A stretch of DNA of 64,000 nucleotides from Prosapia bicincta (GCA_036971475.1 JBAIZL010000003.1:47666842-47730841); one strand, 5' to 3'. Positions 11,180-22,620 are shown, counted from the first letter of the stretch. The notes: generated by a model not told the origin, from the letters alone. Program-made: numbers and translations.

Positions 11180-12860
11180 GTATGTTACCATCTGTCTGTT
11201 TACTTTTATACAACTTTATACAGATTCCTTCCTCTAAACAAACGAGTCGAATCTGCGATCTGATATTTATAAACATCTTCAGTGGAAGAAGGGATTTATA
11301 GGCTTAATATCCCTGAGGAAATCAAAGTCAACAAGCTTCAACTTTTTTATCTTTCACTCTTTATACAATATTTTAGGCCTTTTAAACTTACTAAGCAACA
11401 AAAGTGGACGGTGTAAAAATATTTCGTATGACTGCAATATATTAAAATAATTATGAAATATGGCGCTCCACAAACTACAAAATGCACGTGTAAATAGAAG
11501 GGTTATCTACGATCTAAGAGGTTGTGCCCCTCAGGAGATCCTCGCTAAGGGTTGTATCCTTGCATGTTGCGAGTTTGCTGATTTTATTTGTAATTTGTGC
11601 AGCTGTCAGTAACTATTTACCGTATAATGTTGTTTTTGTTGTTTCCATAAAGTTTTGTTTTAAAAACAATTTTTAATTGTTCATAGTTGTAGAAGTATTT
11701 GATAAAACTATTTCTTCTGTTGTAATTTTTCACATAAAATTGTAATTTTTTAAAAGGACTCTAAATTGTTTGTAACTTGAGAAATGGATTTCAGAACAAA
11801 TATTTCATTTATTTAATTACAAACGTGCGTCTTTTCCAATTAAAAGCAAAGTTATCTATTTTATTCTTATAACACAACAAATTCCTTGCTTCCACGGCCA
11901 TTGCATAGCTTTCCGTTGTCACCTATATCAACGTTGCGTCGTCCGGCCACAGCCACACAGATTCCTCTTCCTTATTCTAAACATTAATCTGGCCAACAAT
12001 GAATCAGCTGTTTTTTTCGCTAGTGTTTTGTAAGTTTAAGGTTATCTTTCCGACTGACAAATAATTGAACGCTGATGTAAATAGCTTCACGTGTGTGAAA
12101 TGTATGTTTGATGTAATTTAACTTGGAATCAATCAGAAATGTCGATATTTAAGTAAGTAAAGTTTATCTTTTGTTATTTGCCTAAATTACTACATAAGTA
12201 GTTTAATTTATACTTAGTAGAATCTAAAGTTAATTTTGGCTCTTAGAAACTTAATGAAAATTTCTCGTATTCTCAACACGGTTTTTATTTACTAATGGCA
12301 AAAGCTATTAGGTATTCTCGTACACCTAAACTGCTAAACAGGATTATAGCTAACGTTATAATGTAAACGCATATTGAGATTTACGTTCGTGTGATTTTGC
12401 CTTTACTTGCATTAATTGTTTACAGATAATTAGATTAGGCCTGAATTCTAACTGGCAACATCCTAGTAGAACTCTTTCCTTACGATTGCAAGTTATAGGC
12501 ATTTAATTCTAATCCCATGTTTGGAATAACATGCATGTTTTAGTAAGACCAAAAGTAGGTAATTGATGGAACTGCTTTTCCTAAGCTTTTTGTTAAGCGG
12601 TGTTTATTGATTTAGAAATAACTATAGATTCTTTAAAAATATACGTAGCCTACAAATTTCGTGTTCACAGCATGGTTTTTGTTTATTAATAACTCAAACT
12701 AAAATTCGTTTATTTCAAACTTTTAAACAGAGTTCTGAGTTGGAAGCAACTTAAAGCTAGTGGGGTGTATTTATCAATTAAAGAAAAAAATCTTTTCTAT
12801 TTAGTTCTTGTGTACATTTAGATTTCAAAACAATCTTCTTGAGAAGAAATTAATAAATAT

Positions 12861-12934
12861 ATTATTTTTTAAATTAATACATAAAATTATTTTCCGGATT
12901 ATTTTTTAAATTAATACATAAAATTATTTTCCGG
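12861..12934. repeat. Tandem duplication, 2 x 37 bp
   Basis: 'attattttttaaattaatac' begins at 12861 and again at 12898 with identical units. Copy 2 of the segment (26479) has one related unit, so this is a private duplication in copy 1. Confidence 0.85.
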
Positions 12935-13395
12935 ATTATTTTCAGACTCGAGGGGCACGAAAATTCTCGGTGTGGTCTTCAAAACGTCGAAGTTCAATAA
13001 AGCTTCTTTTTTTAAAGAAAGTCAATTCTCGTTAAGTTTAAATTATTATTAAATATAAAATAATGTATTTATATCGTAAATCTATTACGTTTATATATTC
13101 TTGCATTATTAAAAATGATGCTAGCACCAAATAGTTGCTGATACACGGCATTGCGGTTTAATGCCTAATTCGTTCCTTCGCGGGGAGGTTTATCTTCCTG
13201 ATTATATGGTTACTATATAATACATCAGACGATGATAATATTAACGATGCAAAGTCAATAACATATCAAAAATATAAACATTGTAACACTACTACGTATG
13301 GGAAATCCTGTACATGGTGTCTATGAATTTTTCTAATATAGCCTACTTGTTCAGACTTACACATAACTGACTGGGTATTTAAAAAAATTGTATAT

Positions 13396-16050
13396 CTAGT
13401 AGCCTGAGAACTCTTCGTGCTGTAACCAGAGAACCCCTCGAACTGTGGTCAGAGAACTCTTTAAAATGTGGTCTGAGATCTCCCAAAACTGTAGCCTGAG
13501 AACTCCTCGAACTGTAGTCAGAGAACTCTTTAAACTGTAGACTAAGATCTCCCAAAACTGTGGCCTGAGATCTCCCAAAACTGTAGCCTGAGATCTCCCA
13601 AAACTGTGGCCTGAGAACCCCTTGAGCTGTAGTCAGAGAACAATTTGAACTGTTGGCTGAGAACTCCTCCGGCTATATCCTGAGAACTCTTCGAACTGTA
13701 GCCTGAGATCTCCCAAAACTGTGGCCTGAGAACTCCTCGAACGGTAGTCAGAGAACTCTTCGAACTGTAGACTGAGATCTCCCAAAACCGTGGCTTGAGA
13801 ACCCCTCGAACGGTAGTCAGAGAACTCTTTGAACTGTAGTCTGAGATCTCCCAAAACTGGGACCTGAGAACTCCTCGAACGGTAGTCAGAGAACTCTTCG
13901 AACTGTAGCCTGAGATCTCCCAAAACTGTGGCCTGAGGACTCCTCGAGCTGTAGTCAGAGAACTCTTCGAACTGTCGACTGAGATCTCCCAAAACTGTGG
14001 CCTGAGAACTCCTCGAACTGTAGTCAGAGAACTCTTCGAACTGTAGCCTGAGATCTCCCAAAACTGTGGCCTGAGAACTCCTCGAACGGGAGTCAGAGAA
14101 CTCTTCGAACTGTAGCCTGAGGTCTCCCAAAATTGTGGCCTGAGAACTCCTCAAATGGTAGTCAGAGAACTCTTCGAACTGTAGACTGAGATCTCCCAAA
14201 ACTGTGGCCTGAAAACTCCTCGAGCTGTGGTCAGAGAACAATTTGAACTGTTGGCTGAGAACTCCTCCGGCTATATCCTGAGAACTCTTCGAACTGTAGC
14301 CTGAGATCTCCCAAAACTGTGGCTTGAGAACTCCTCGAACGGTAGTCAGAGAACCCATCGAACTGTAGCCTGAGATCTCCCAAAACTGTGGCCTGAGAAC
14401 TCCTCGAGCTGTAGTCAGAGAACTCTTCGAACTGTAGACTGAGATCTCCCAAAACTGTAGCCTGAGAACTCCTCGAGCTGTAGTCAGAGAACTCTTCGAA
14501 CTGTAGACTGAGATCTCCCAAAACTGTGGCCTGAGAACTCCTCGAACGGTAGTCAGAGAACTCTTCGAACTGTAGCCTGAGATCTCCCAAAACTGTGGCC
14601 TGAGAACTCCTCGAACTGTAGTCAGAGAACTCTTCGAACTGTAGCCTGAGATCTCCCAAAACTGTGGCCTGAGAGCTCCTCGAACGGTAGTCAGAGAACT
14701 CTTCGAACTGTAGACTGAGATCTCCCAAAACTGTGGCCTGAGAACTTCTCGAACTGTAGTCAGAGAACTCTTCGAACTGTAGACTGAGATCTCCCAAAAC
14801 TGTGGCCTGAGGACTCCTCGAGCTGTAGTCAGAGAACTCTTCGAACTGTCGACTGAGATCTCCCAAAACTGTGGCCTGAGAACTCCTCGAGCTGTAGTCA
14901 GAGAACTCTTCGAACTGTAGACTGAGATCTCCCAAAACTGTAGCCTGAGAACTCCTCGAGCTGTAGTCAGAGAACTCTTCGAACTGTAGACTGAGATCTC
15001 CCAAAACTGTGGCCTGAGAACTCCTCGAACGGTAGTCAGAGAACTCTTCGAACTGTAGCCTGAGATCTCCCAAAACTGTGGCCTGAGAACTCCTCGAACT
15101 GTAGTCAGAGAACTCTTCGAACTGTAGCCTGAGATCTCCCAAAACTGTGGCCTGAGAGCTCCTCGAACGGTAGTCAGAGAACTCTTCGAACTGTAGACTG
15201 AGATCTCCCAAAACTGTGGCCTGAGAACTTCTCGAACTGTAGTCAGAGAACTCTTCGAACTGTAGACTGAGATCTCCCAAAACTGTGGCCTGAGGACTCC
15301 TCGAGCTGTAGTCAGAGAACTCTTCGAACTGTCGACTGAGATCTCCCAAAACTGTGGCCTGAGAACTCCTCGAGCTGTAGTCAGAGAACTCTTCGAACTG
15401 TAGACTGAGATCTCCCAAAACTGTAGCCTGAGAACTCCTCGAGCTGTAGTCAGAGAACTCTTCGAACTGTAGCCTGAGATCTCCCAAAACTGTGGCCTGA
15501 GAACTCCTCGAACGGTAGTCAGAGAACTCTTCGAACTGTAGCCTGAGATCTCCCAAAACTGTGGGCGGAGAACTCCTCGAGCTGTAGTCAGAGAACAATT
15601 TGAAATGTTGGCTGAGAACTCCTCCGGCTATATCCTGAGAACTCTTCGAACTGTAGCCTGAGATCTCCCAAAACTGTGGCCTGAGAACTCCTCGAGCTGT
15701 AGTCAGAGAACAATTTGAACTGTTGGCTGAGAACTCCTCCGGCTATATCCTGAGAACTCTTCGAACTGTAGCCTGAGATCTCCCAAAACTGTGGCCTGAG
15801 AACTCCTCGAGCTGTAGTCAGAGAACAATTTGAACTGTTGGCTGAGAACTCCTCCGGCTATATCCTGAGAACTCTTCGAACTGTAGCCTGAGATCTCCCA
15901 AAACTGTGGCCTGAGAACTCCTCGAGCTGTAGTCAGAGAACAATTCGAACTGTTGGCTGAGAACTCCTCCGGCTATATCTTGAGAACTCGTTGAACTGAA
16001 GCCTGAGAACTCGGGGAACTGTAGCCAGAGAACTGCTGTTGCTGTAGCCA
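13396..16050. repeat. 23-bp minisatellite array with 69-bp, 115-bp and 483-bp higher-order units
   Basis: The basic monomer is 23 bp (opening gtagtcagagaactcttcg), mostly organised as three variant monomers making a 69-bp unit: 'gtggcctgagaactcctcg', 'gtagtcagagaactc' and 'gtagactgagatctccc'. A 483-bp block (7 x 69) is duplicated: the 'actgtcgact' marker sits at 14845 and 15328. At the right edge a 115-bp unit (5 x 23) repeats, with 'gagaacaatt' at 15591, 15706, 15821 and 15936. Because 69 is divisible by three, minus-strand frames stay open (14231-15598, 455 codons; 13633-14358, 241 codons) and read as a 23-residue repeat such as SSQATVLGDLRLQFEEFSDY. I regard these ORFs as by-products of the repeat. 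Confidence 0.95.
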
Positions 16051-16639
16051 GAGTTATTTTAAGTAGTTAATTTTAAATGATTGCACCACTGCCTAACTGT
16101 ATTAAGGAATATAAAAGGCCATACTTTACGTTATATTAGGTATGCCCATCACTCCACAGCACTATTACAGACAGGGTCATTTTAGTTGTATTAAAATACG
16201 ATCTAAACTCTTGCTGTAACTAATATTATTTTATCAATACATTCAGTGCAAAGCTGAGGACTTGGCCAACACGAGGTGACATCGAAGCGTCTTGTGTGAG
16301 TCTATGAGTTATGATGTGAGACCATTTTGGGTTGACAAAATCAACCTGACTGCAACGATTTACAAAACATGCATTAAAACAGAATTTGTTGCTTCTATAT
16401 TAGATGATTTCGATATCATTCCTTTATAAATTATGTGATTAATAATAGATAAACCTGTAGTCTCAGTTTTTGTTACTTTGCTTCCTAGTAATATATATTC
16501 TTTGTAAAAGAAACGAAATCACAGCGGATTATCATTCTCTCGATGTATTTATTGTGGTTTATTTTAATGGTTCCGTAATGTTCCGAAGTGATAAAACTGT
16601 TTTAACTATTTTGTATTGATTTCAACGTCATAATCTTTT
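16051..16639. other. Shared flank between the two minisatellites
   Basis: No gene is seen. The stretch from 'aagtagttaattttaaatg' through 'gagttatgatgtgagac' is homologous to 52010-52290 in copy 3. The flank is therefore part of the duplicated unit and was present before the arrays diverged. The remainder (16440-16639) is AT-rich with nothing recognisable. Confidence 0.7.
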
Positions 16640-17395
16640 TGTTGCATAGGTGAATTAATCTCTGAGACTTCAAAGATAGCGTCACTCTTATGTATGGGCT
16701 GGCACCCTAGGGATCACAATATTCCTAGTTGGGGGCTGATATCCCAGAGATCGCGACCATCATGGTTGGGTCTGAGACTTCAGAGATAGCGTCACTCTTA
16801 TGTAGGGGCTGGCAACCTAGGGATCACAATATTCCTAGTTGGGGGCTGATATCCCAGAGATCGCGACCATCATGGTTGGGTCTGAGACTTCAGAGATAGC
16901 GTCACTCTTATGTAGGGGCTGGCAACCTAGGGATCACAATATTCCTAGTTGGGGGCTGATATCCCAGAGATCGCGACCATCATGGTTGGGGCTGAGATTT
17001 CAGAGATAGCAACCTTCATTGATAGGGGTTGGTACCCCGGGATCGCGACACTCTTAGTTAGTTGCTGGACCCTAGCGATTGCGACCTACCTAGATAGGAG
17101 GTGGGACCTAAATCAGACAACTCAGTCATCGCTTTAGTCTTTTTGTTGCATAGGTATTCTTATCTCTAAGACTTCAAATATACCTTCCCTCCTTATTAGG
17201 GGATAGCATCCCAGGGATCGCACTATTCCTAGTGAGGGACTGAGGCCCCGGAGAATGTAGTTTGAGGCTGAAGCCCTATTGATTACAACCCTCCTAGATA
17301 GTTTCTGGGACCACAGATATCACAACCAACCTAGATAGAGTGTGGGACCTCTTGGATCACAATCCTCCTAGATAGAGGCTGCAAACTCAGAGATA
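16640..17395. repeat. ~37-bp minisatellite with a 110-bp higher-order unit
   Basis: Monomers of about 36-38 bp of the form 'ctgagacttcagagat' plus 'cgcgaccatcatggttggg'. Three near-identical 110-bp blocks (about 3 monomers each) start with 'gtcactctta' at 16681, 16791 and 16901. The rest is more diverged. The same family is at 52480-52990. Confidence 0.85.
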
Positions 17396-17724
<329 letters not shown>

Positions 17725-17744
17725 GACGTCCCTTCCTGCAAATC

Positions 17745-18240
17745 CAGCTGAATTTGTAATTCATTGATTGTAATTACCAGACACATAATCACACAGAATA
17801 GTCACAGACACGTAGTCACAGGCTCACAGAGACATACAGAGTTAAAACATGTTTAATTCCCTTACTTCAGTTTGGAGTTAGAATTGTTGCTAGAATTAAT
17901 TGTGTGTAATGTTTAAGGAAGCGAATTGTATATTGATGTTTTGCTTTTATATAATTCGAGGCATTTTACCGAGCAAATGTGTAATAAAGAATATCTAAAA
18001 CATTTACAACCAAAAATTTAGATAAAATCTTATCTTAGATAAAAAAAAGGGAAACTGTTTATCGTTAAACGTACTTTACGATAATAAACAGCAAAGGAAA
18101 CTTCACATATAGTAATAAAAAGTTACAGATGGAAACAATTAATGTTGTTATTGCACTTGCAGACTAATGATGAACCAAGCAGATTAGGGAAAGCTCTTCG
18201 AAGACCCCCGAAAGGCACAAGAGCCCCCCGCCTTGTGTTT
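17745..18240. repeat. Segmental duplication unit, copy 4 (fragment)
   Basis: Homologous to about 9160-9930 of copy 1: 'aattcattgattgtaatt' with CA-rich sequence, 'gatgttttgcttttatata', 'cagatggaaacaatt', then block A. It follows the ~37-bp array directly, as if the unit restarted in tandem after copy 1. It lacks everything downstream of block A. Confidence 0.75.
18173..18235 (+). pseudogene. Exon-like block A, copy 4 (3' truncated)
   Basis: Follows 'gcacttgcag'. Frame 1 reads TNDEPSRLGKALRRPPKGT without a stop, the only copy in which the 5' half of the block is open. The copy stops before the 5' splice-like site, so it cannot be spliced as copies 1 and 3 might be. It suggests the ancestral block was coding throughout. 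Confidence 0.35.
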
Positions 18241-18953
18241 TATTTGTATAGTTTTTTAAATACGTGATATCCTAAAATGCTCAAATATTTACACGTAAAG
18301 TTTTGTTGTATGGGTTTTATTTCATGACCTATATAGACAATAGTTGAAGATAATCGTTGATACTTTGCTATTAGTACTCGGAGAGATCGTTCAATACAGC
18401 AAAGCACATACACACAGACAGTAACAGAGCATCAGACACAAACATAAGATTCTGTCTCAGTAAGTTTTTACAAATTTACAAAATTTAAAAATCTGATAGT
18501 CATAAACTAATGTTAAAGTGAATAATTAAAAATCACAATATTAAGTGGCAAAATAGAAGGAGAATTTCTTTGGAACTTTTGAGATAGACTATTTTGTTTA
18601 TTTGCTATTATTTATTCGCTTTTTTTCGTTTCTAATTATGGTGGTCTATAATATCTCATTATATAAGGCGTTTAGGGTTGGTCTTAAGTTTGTATTGCTG
18701 AAATAATCTAATGAAAAGTTTGTGTTTTACCCAAAATATTGTTTTTAATTAAGTTAAAATCCTGGAAGTTTCTCGTATAATAGAAACGGATCTTTATTAT
18801 CATTGCAATGTTTGATAAAGTTCTTTTATAAATAGCAATATGATTGAAATTATAAACACACTTTTCTGGTTACAGATGCAGACGTCGGGAACAGGCTTCT
18901 GAAAGGAAAACTTACGACAACTTCTGGAACCGGAAAATCATATTTTAAAAATA
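18241..18953. other. AT-rich spacer with a possible terminal exon
   Basis: No clear gene. At 18862-18873 'tctggttacag' precedes a stretch with two open frames. One reads CRRREQASERKTYDNFWNRK (18875 onwards) to a TAA near 18945. It has no homologue in the other unit copies, so evidence for an exon is only the acceptor-like site and the local open frame. Confidence 0.2.
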
Positions 18954-19790
18954 TATAAAGTCACTTATATTGTGGACATGGAATGGGTTTGTATGATATA
19001 TCGCACTTTTCCTTGTTCTATAAAATACTTTATTAGTATATTTAGGAGCTGTAAAACTTGCATGAGGACGATTTGCCTTTAAGGATTACACTATCTAATA
19101 CAAATATACGTCCTTCATAGAAAGTTATGTGTGGTTTTCTGAACCCGTAAACTTATATTACTGATGGTTGACGGTTTATATCTACAGCTGATGGCATTTA
19201 GGAAGCCAAGGAGTATTATTTCTCATCTCTTGATGTGACATCTTCATTCAATAACAAAGGAATTCACTGAGGTTTTCCATGTTTACTTTACGAAATTCCT
19301 TTTCAAAAGGTAAATTTTTAATTAAACAACCATACAACATTTTTCAAAACAAAATTCTAAGGTCCTGGTGAACAGTTTCAATCAATTTTGAATATATAGA
19401 TGAGACTCTGTCAGAGACATATATAGGAGTAGTAGGCCTACATGTGGCGTACATTGCTGGCAAGGTGAGTTATATGGGTCTTGGGAATCCCATTTGCTCT
19501 ATGCCTGAAAACGTCGATTCACGTTATAGGCAATTCGAGAAGAATTTGCGTCCCCCGTCTCACGTGACCACGCTAGAGCATTTCGTTTCTTATTATTTCC
19601 AAAGTCGATCTTGCGCTGTTCGTGTTCTCCTGTAGCTCGCTTACGGCGTTTGGTTAATCGTGCAACCTTGCCTGCTTCAGGTTCCTCTTGCAGCCCAACT
19701 TATCGTTGTGCAGCCGTCGCTTTAACCATTGTAACGATTGTCACAAAGGGAACATTCACTCACATACTTTAAACGTATGATTGCCCAAAA
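18954..19790 (-). mobile_element. Helitron-like N-terminal fragment, copy 1 (interrupted)
   Basis: Collinear with 33865-34500. On the minus strand it gives broken frames with Arg/Ala-rich segments such as 'RQLHNDKLG' and 'HRANGIPKTHITHLASN'. Repeated 'RxxANExPxxxxxRLAxDA' segments occur in the N-terminal parts of some Helitron-type proteins, so Helitron is the favoured but unproven label. It carries a 320-bp insert (19076-19395) absent from the other copy. Confidence 0.4.
19076..19395 (+). mobile_element. Penelope-like RT fragment inserted in the Helitron-like repeat
   Basis: The sequence is 'gatttg' [insert] 'atagatgag' here but contiguous 'gatttgatagatgag' at 34045-34060, so this copy is the filled site. 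Inside, KEYYFSSLDVTSSFNN (from about 19212) aligns with KECYLTSLDVTTLFTK of the Penelope-like pseudogene at 26780. The frame then stops. No obvious target-site duplication is visible. Confidence 0.5.
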
Positions 19791-20052
19791 CTAAATGCAC
19801 GTTTGACGGGGAAACCAGGCCACTGTACGTTAGCACCAAACGCACGTGTAGCGTGATGTTTCCTCTAGAAAATGCAATTATACGTTAAAATAGAAGCGCG
19901 AAACCCGACACGCGACACGCATACACAAGTACATTTGCACGCGTGAGTCACAAGTTCTGCTGTTACACTAAGAAATCTAATCTGTTTAGACAAACCTAAT
20001 GCGAGTGAATGTTGCATTGTCATCCATTCCTGCCCTGTGAGTAAAATTTTGT
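19791..20052. other. Spacer, nothing recognised
   Basis: Mixed-composition DNA with scattered 'cacgt'-containing words ('gcacgtttgac', 'gcacgtgtagcg'). No ORF, repeat or element end identified. Confidence 0.5.
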
Positions 20053-20199
20053 TGCTCTGGCCTCAGTATATTGTGTGTGTGGATATGCTAATTGATACGT
20101 TTAAGCAGGATTTTTTCAAATACCTTGCCCATCGTATTCAACAACCTTATCGGTCTGTATGAGTCAGGTTTTCTGTGACCTTTTCCTGGTTTCAGGAAG
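20053..20199 (-). pseudogene. Jockey RT fragment
   Basis: The minus strand reads 'KPGKGHRKPDSYRP' then 'IRLLNTMGKVFEKILLKRI', the N-terminal fingers region of a Jockey-clade reverse transcriptase. It is homologous to 22180-22330. It ends abruptly at 'ggaag', where the 90-bp dispersed repeat begins. Confidence 0.75.
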
Positions 20200-20300
20200 T
20201 TAGCGCTTTGGTCGTTTTATGTCAAACGTTTATGAACAAACTTAAGAACACTCTAAAGATAAATAATATTACTACCGATTATTTATATAAATATATTAAA
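20200..20300. repeat. Dispersed ~90-bp repeat
   Basis: Matches 3599-3689 with substitutions and small indels ('tagcgctttggtcgtttta' through 'accgattatttatata'). In both places it sits next to LINE debris upstream of a segmental unit copy. Confidence 0.75.
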
Positions 20301-20313
20301 TCTGGGTAGCCTC

Positions 20314-20706
20314 ATGACTAAAGTCGAAGGCACTATAGGGACCCCTTACACGCACTCAGAACATAAAGTTTCAAAAGCATCTACAATAAATGAAGGTAAG
20401 AAGTATGATATAAAGGGGTTTTCGTCCGGGAACTACCCAAAAGTGGATAGCAACAATGGTGACTTGAAAGGAACTGCGTCGCTCCCAAGCTCTACTTACA
20501 AACCTCACAGTAGCAGTGGTTTACCTTTACCGCCTTCTTCGAGCTTGAATCTTGACTATGTTAACTATGAAATAAATGGAAATCCAGGATCGCACCTTAA
20601 ACACCAAATCGGAATTTCGGGATTACCTTATACAGAGCCTCTAGTTGGAGATATAATGGACCAAATTGAAATAAAACCATATAAATCGGTTACGTTTTAC
20701 GGTTAG
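20314..20706 (+). CDS. Unidentified 130-codon ORF
   Basis: Open from ATG (20314) to TAG (20704-20706), with the frame open a further ~45 bp upstream. The protein starts MTKVEGTIGTPYTHSEHK, has a Ser/Pro-rich middle (LPSSTYKPHSSSGLPLPPSS) and ends IEIKPYKSVTFYG. It is hydrophilic, with no signal peptide, membrane segment or recognised domain. Composition looks more protein-like than the shadow ORFs around it: polar residues are evenly spread and it is not made of a simple repeat. It lies between a Jockey RT fragment and the 3' end of a Jockey copy, and no homologue occurs elsewhere in the window. It may be a captured host exon, part of an unknown element, or chance. Start choice is uncertain because there is no visible promoter. 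Confidence 0.35.
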   Translation: MTKVEGTIGTPYTHSEHKVSKASTINEGKKYDIKGFSSGNYPKVDSNNGDLKGTASLPSSTYKPHSSSGLPLPPSSSLNLDYVNYEINGNPGSHLKHQIGISGLPYTEPLVGDIMDQIEIKPYKSVTFYG

Positions 20707-20711
20707 AAAGA

Positions 20712-22620
20712 ACACGCAGGAAACCCTGGGAGCTTGGATCAACTTATGCTAAGGGATAAGGAGGAGTATTACCTTGCAAATACCTTGTCTGTGGCAGGAA
20801 TGGCATGCACCTCTTCTTCTGCTGCCTACTAGAAACTGAAAAGGCATGCAGTCAAAATTAGTACGTCCGTTTGGGATAAGCTGCGGCCCTGGAGATGTGC
20901 CCCTGCGTCACCTGGAACATAACTGTGAAGCAGAATTTATTAGTATGTATATTTTATTTTGGTGGTATGGTGTGAGCTAGGCGGTCAGTAAGGACAGCGG
21001 CCGTCTGTGTGTGTCGTGGGTGGGGTCATATCTACCCAGTGAGGAAATGAGTGTTGATGTTGTATGTGCGTGAGCCTGTTTGTAGAACTTTGTTGCTAAG
21101 TGACGGAGGTGACGTTTAATGAAAGGCACTATCAAGTCAATGTGAAGCAGTGGTAATCTCTTACATCTAAGAGTCTCGTGATTATTCGCAAAACCTTGTT
21201 TTGGAATAACTGGAGTCTGCATATGCATGAGTTGCCTGCATGGCCCCAGACGGGTGATGCGTAAGTGAGTATGCTGCGCAACATAGATATGTATATAATA
21301 GTGGCCGCCCGTAGTGAAAGTGGGCTCGTTCTGTTAAGCATAGGATATAGTTGTGTTAATCTAATTGTTGCTTTCTTTAACGTCTTGGTAATGTGAGGGT
21401 CCCAAGTTGGCCTCTGTCGAGTATGACTCCCAGATATTTGACCTGGTTCCCCCAGTGAATGTTCTTGCCTAATAGTTTTAGTAGTGTGTTGAGTTTGTGT
21501 GTCCTACGTTTGGAGAGAAGCAAAGCCTGGCACTTGGCCTCATTCACCCTAACTCTCCAGTAGCTCAGCCATGATTCTAGTACTGTAAGGAGGTCCTTCC
21601 AAATTTGAATGTATTATTTAGTGGTGTGTTGAGTTTGTGTGTCCTACGTTTGGAGAGAAGCAGAGCCTTGCACTTGGCCACGTTCACCCTATCTCTCCAG
21701 TAGCTCAGCAATGATTCTAGTACTGTAAGGTGGTCCTTCCAAATTTGAGTGTATTAAATGTGGTTCCCATGACTGAGCGGATAACTCGGTGTCATATGCA
21801 AATATGGTTACTTTTGTGTTGAGTGTTGTCGGTATGTCGTTGATGAAGATGTTGAACAATACGGGCCTAAATAATCGAGGCCTGAGGGACTCCGACCCGT
21901 ATAGTCTGTACTTTAGATTGAGCTTGGTCTACATCAACCCTAAATTTACGGTTGGACAGGTATGAGCTAACTAGGTGTATGAGCCCGTCTGGAAAGCCAT
22001 AGTGATGTAGTTTCACTAAGAGCCGTCTGAGCCAGACCCGGTCAAAAACCTTTTCAATGTCCAGGAAGACTACCCCAGTCGAGCAGTAATTGTTGAAACC
22101 CTTGGTTGCATGCTACACCACTCTTATCAACTGATGCGCGGCCTAGTGTTTTGTCCTAAAGCCAAATTGGTCTGGCTCATTATGTTGTGTGTGTAGTTAT
22201 ACTTGTTGATACGTTTGAGCAGGATTTTTTTTTAAATACCTTGCCCATCGTATTCAACAAGTTTATCGGTCTGTATGAGGCAGGTTTGCTGTGGTCCTTT
22301 ACCGGTTTGGGGAAGACCAAGATCTTGGCCTCCTTCCAAGCGTCCGGAAAATGTTGTGTCCGGAGTATAGCCTTGTAGATGTTTGAGAGATAAGTGATCG
22401 CTTTGTCCGTGCTGATGTTCAGCGTTGTGTGGGTGATGGTGTCTGACGGTTTGGTGGAGGTAATGGTAGGAAGTGGTAGCAAGATGTTTGGGTGTAGGAA
22501 ATGGTCGGTGTGTTGTACCGTGAAGCAGGCACTTGTGTATGTTATGGATGAAGGGGCTGGTTTTGGGGTTTTATCCCCGTCGGCCTTCTTCTTTACATAG
22601 GACTTGGATTTGGCGGCCTG
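20712..22620 (-). mobile_element. Jockey-type LINE, internally deleted and degenerate
   Basis: On the minus strand: ORF1 C-terminal tail (22620-22480, similar to 35510-35370), then directly the RT N-terminus ('FPDAWKEAKILVFPKP', 'ASYRPINLLNTMGKVF', 22180-22482), RT core ('STGVVFLDIEKVFDRVWL', 'LHYYGFPDGLIHLVSSYLS', about 21900-22130), a damaged active-site block reading FAYDTE where FADDTA is usual, and the C-terminal region 'RSILTYASPVWGHAGN' (21132-21341). The 3' UTR runs to about 20712. The endonuclease domain is missing between the ORF1 tail and the RT. A 140-bp tandem duplication (starts near 21484 and 21624) lies inside. Clearly dead. Confidence 0.85.
21132..22482 (-). pseudogene. Jockey ORF2 reverse transcriptase remnant
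   Basis: Pieces of one reverse transcriptase across at least three frames. The fingers (SYRPINLL, codons near 22260), palm ('VVFLDIEKVFDRVW', first catalytic Asp present) and thumb/connection ('TWDPHITKTLKKATIRLTQL', near 21370) are all recognisable. The second palm motif is damaged (AYDT instead of ADDT), and a 140-bp internal duplication falls between palm and thumb. Related copies lie at 27955-28890 and 20053-20199. Confidence 0.8.

Larger units (their letters stand above)
8165..17395. repeat. Segmental duplication unit, copy 1
   Basis: Diverged but collinear with 22640-26735 (copy 2) and 37710-52990 (copy 3). Shared landmarks in order: 'aagtcatacttctt' (8180), 'caatgtaatgtctagagtaaa' region (8598), 'gccgaaacatgta' (about 8959), a CA-rich stretch (9188), block A (9849-9941), block B (11077-11179), 'gatcctcgctaag' (11538), the 23-bp minisatellite (13396-16050), the 'aagtagttaattttaaatg' flank (16060) and the ~37-bp minisatellite (16640-17395). 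Divergence is mainly point changes plus indels. Apart from the blocks listed separately, I see no convincing coding sequence in 8276-13395. Confidence 0.85.

Noticed and set aside
14231..15598. 455-codon minus-strand protein gene
   Set aside because: The whole frame lies in the 69-bp minisatellite; it is open only because 69 is divisible by three and the monomers lack stops.
13396..16050. CRISPR array
   Set aside because: Repeats are contiguous 23-bp variants without unique spacers, the sequence is eukaryotic and there are no cas genes.
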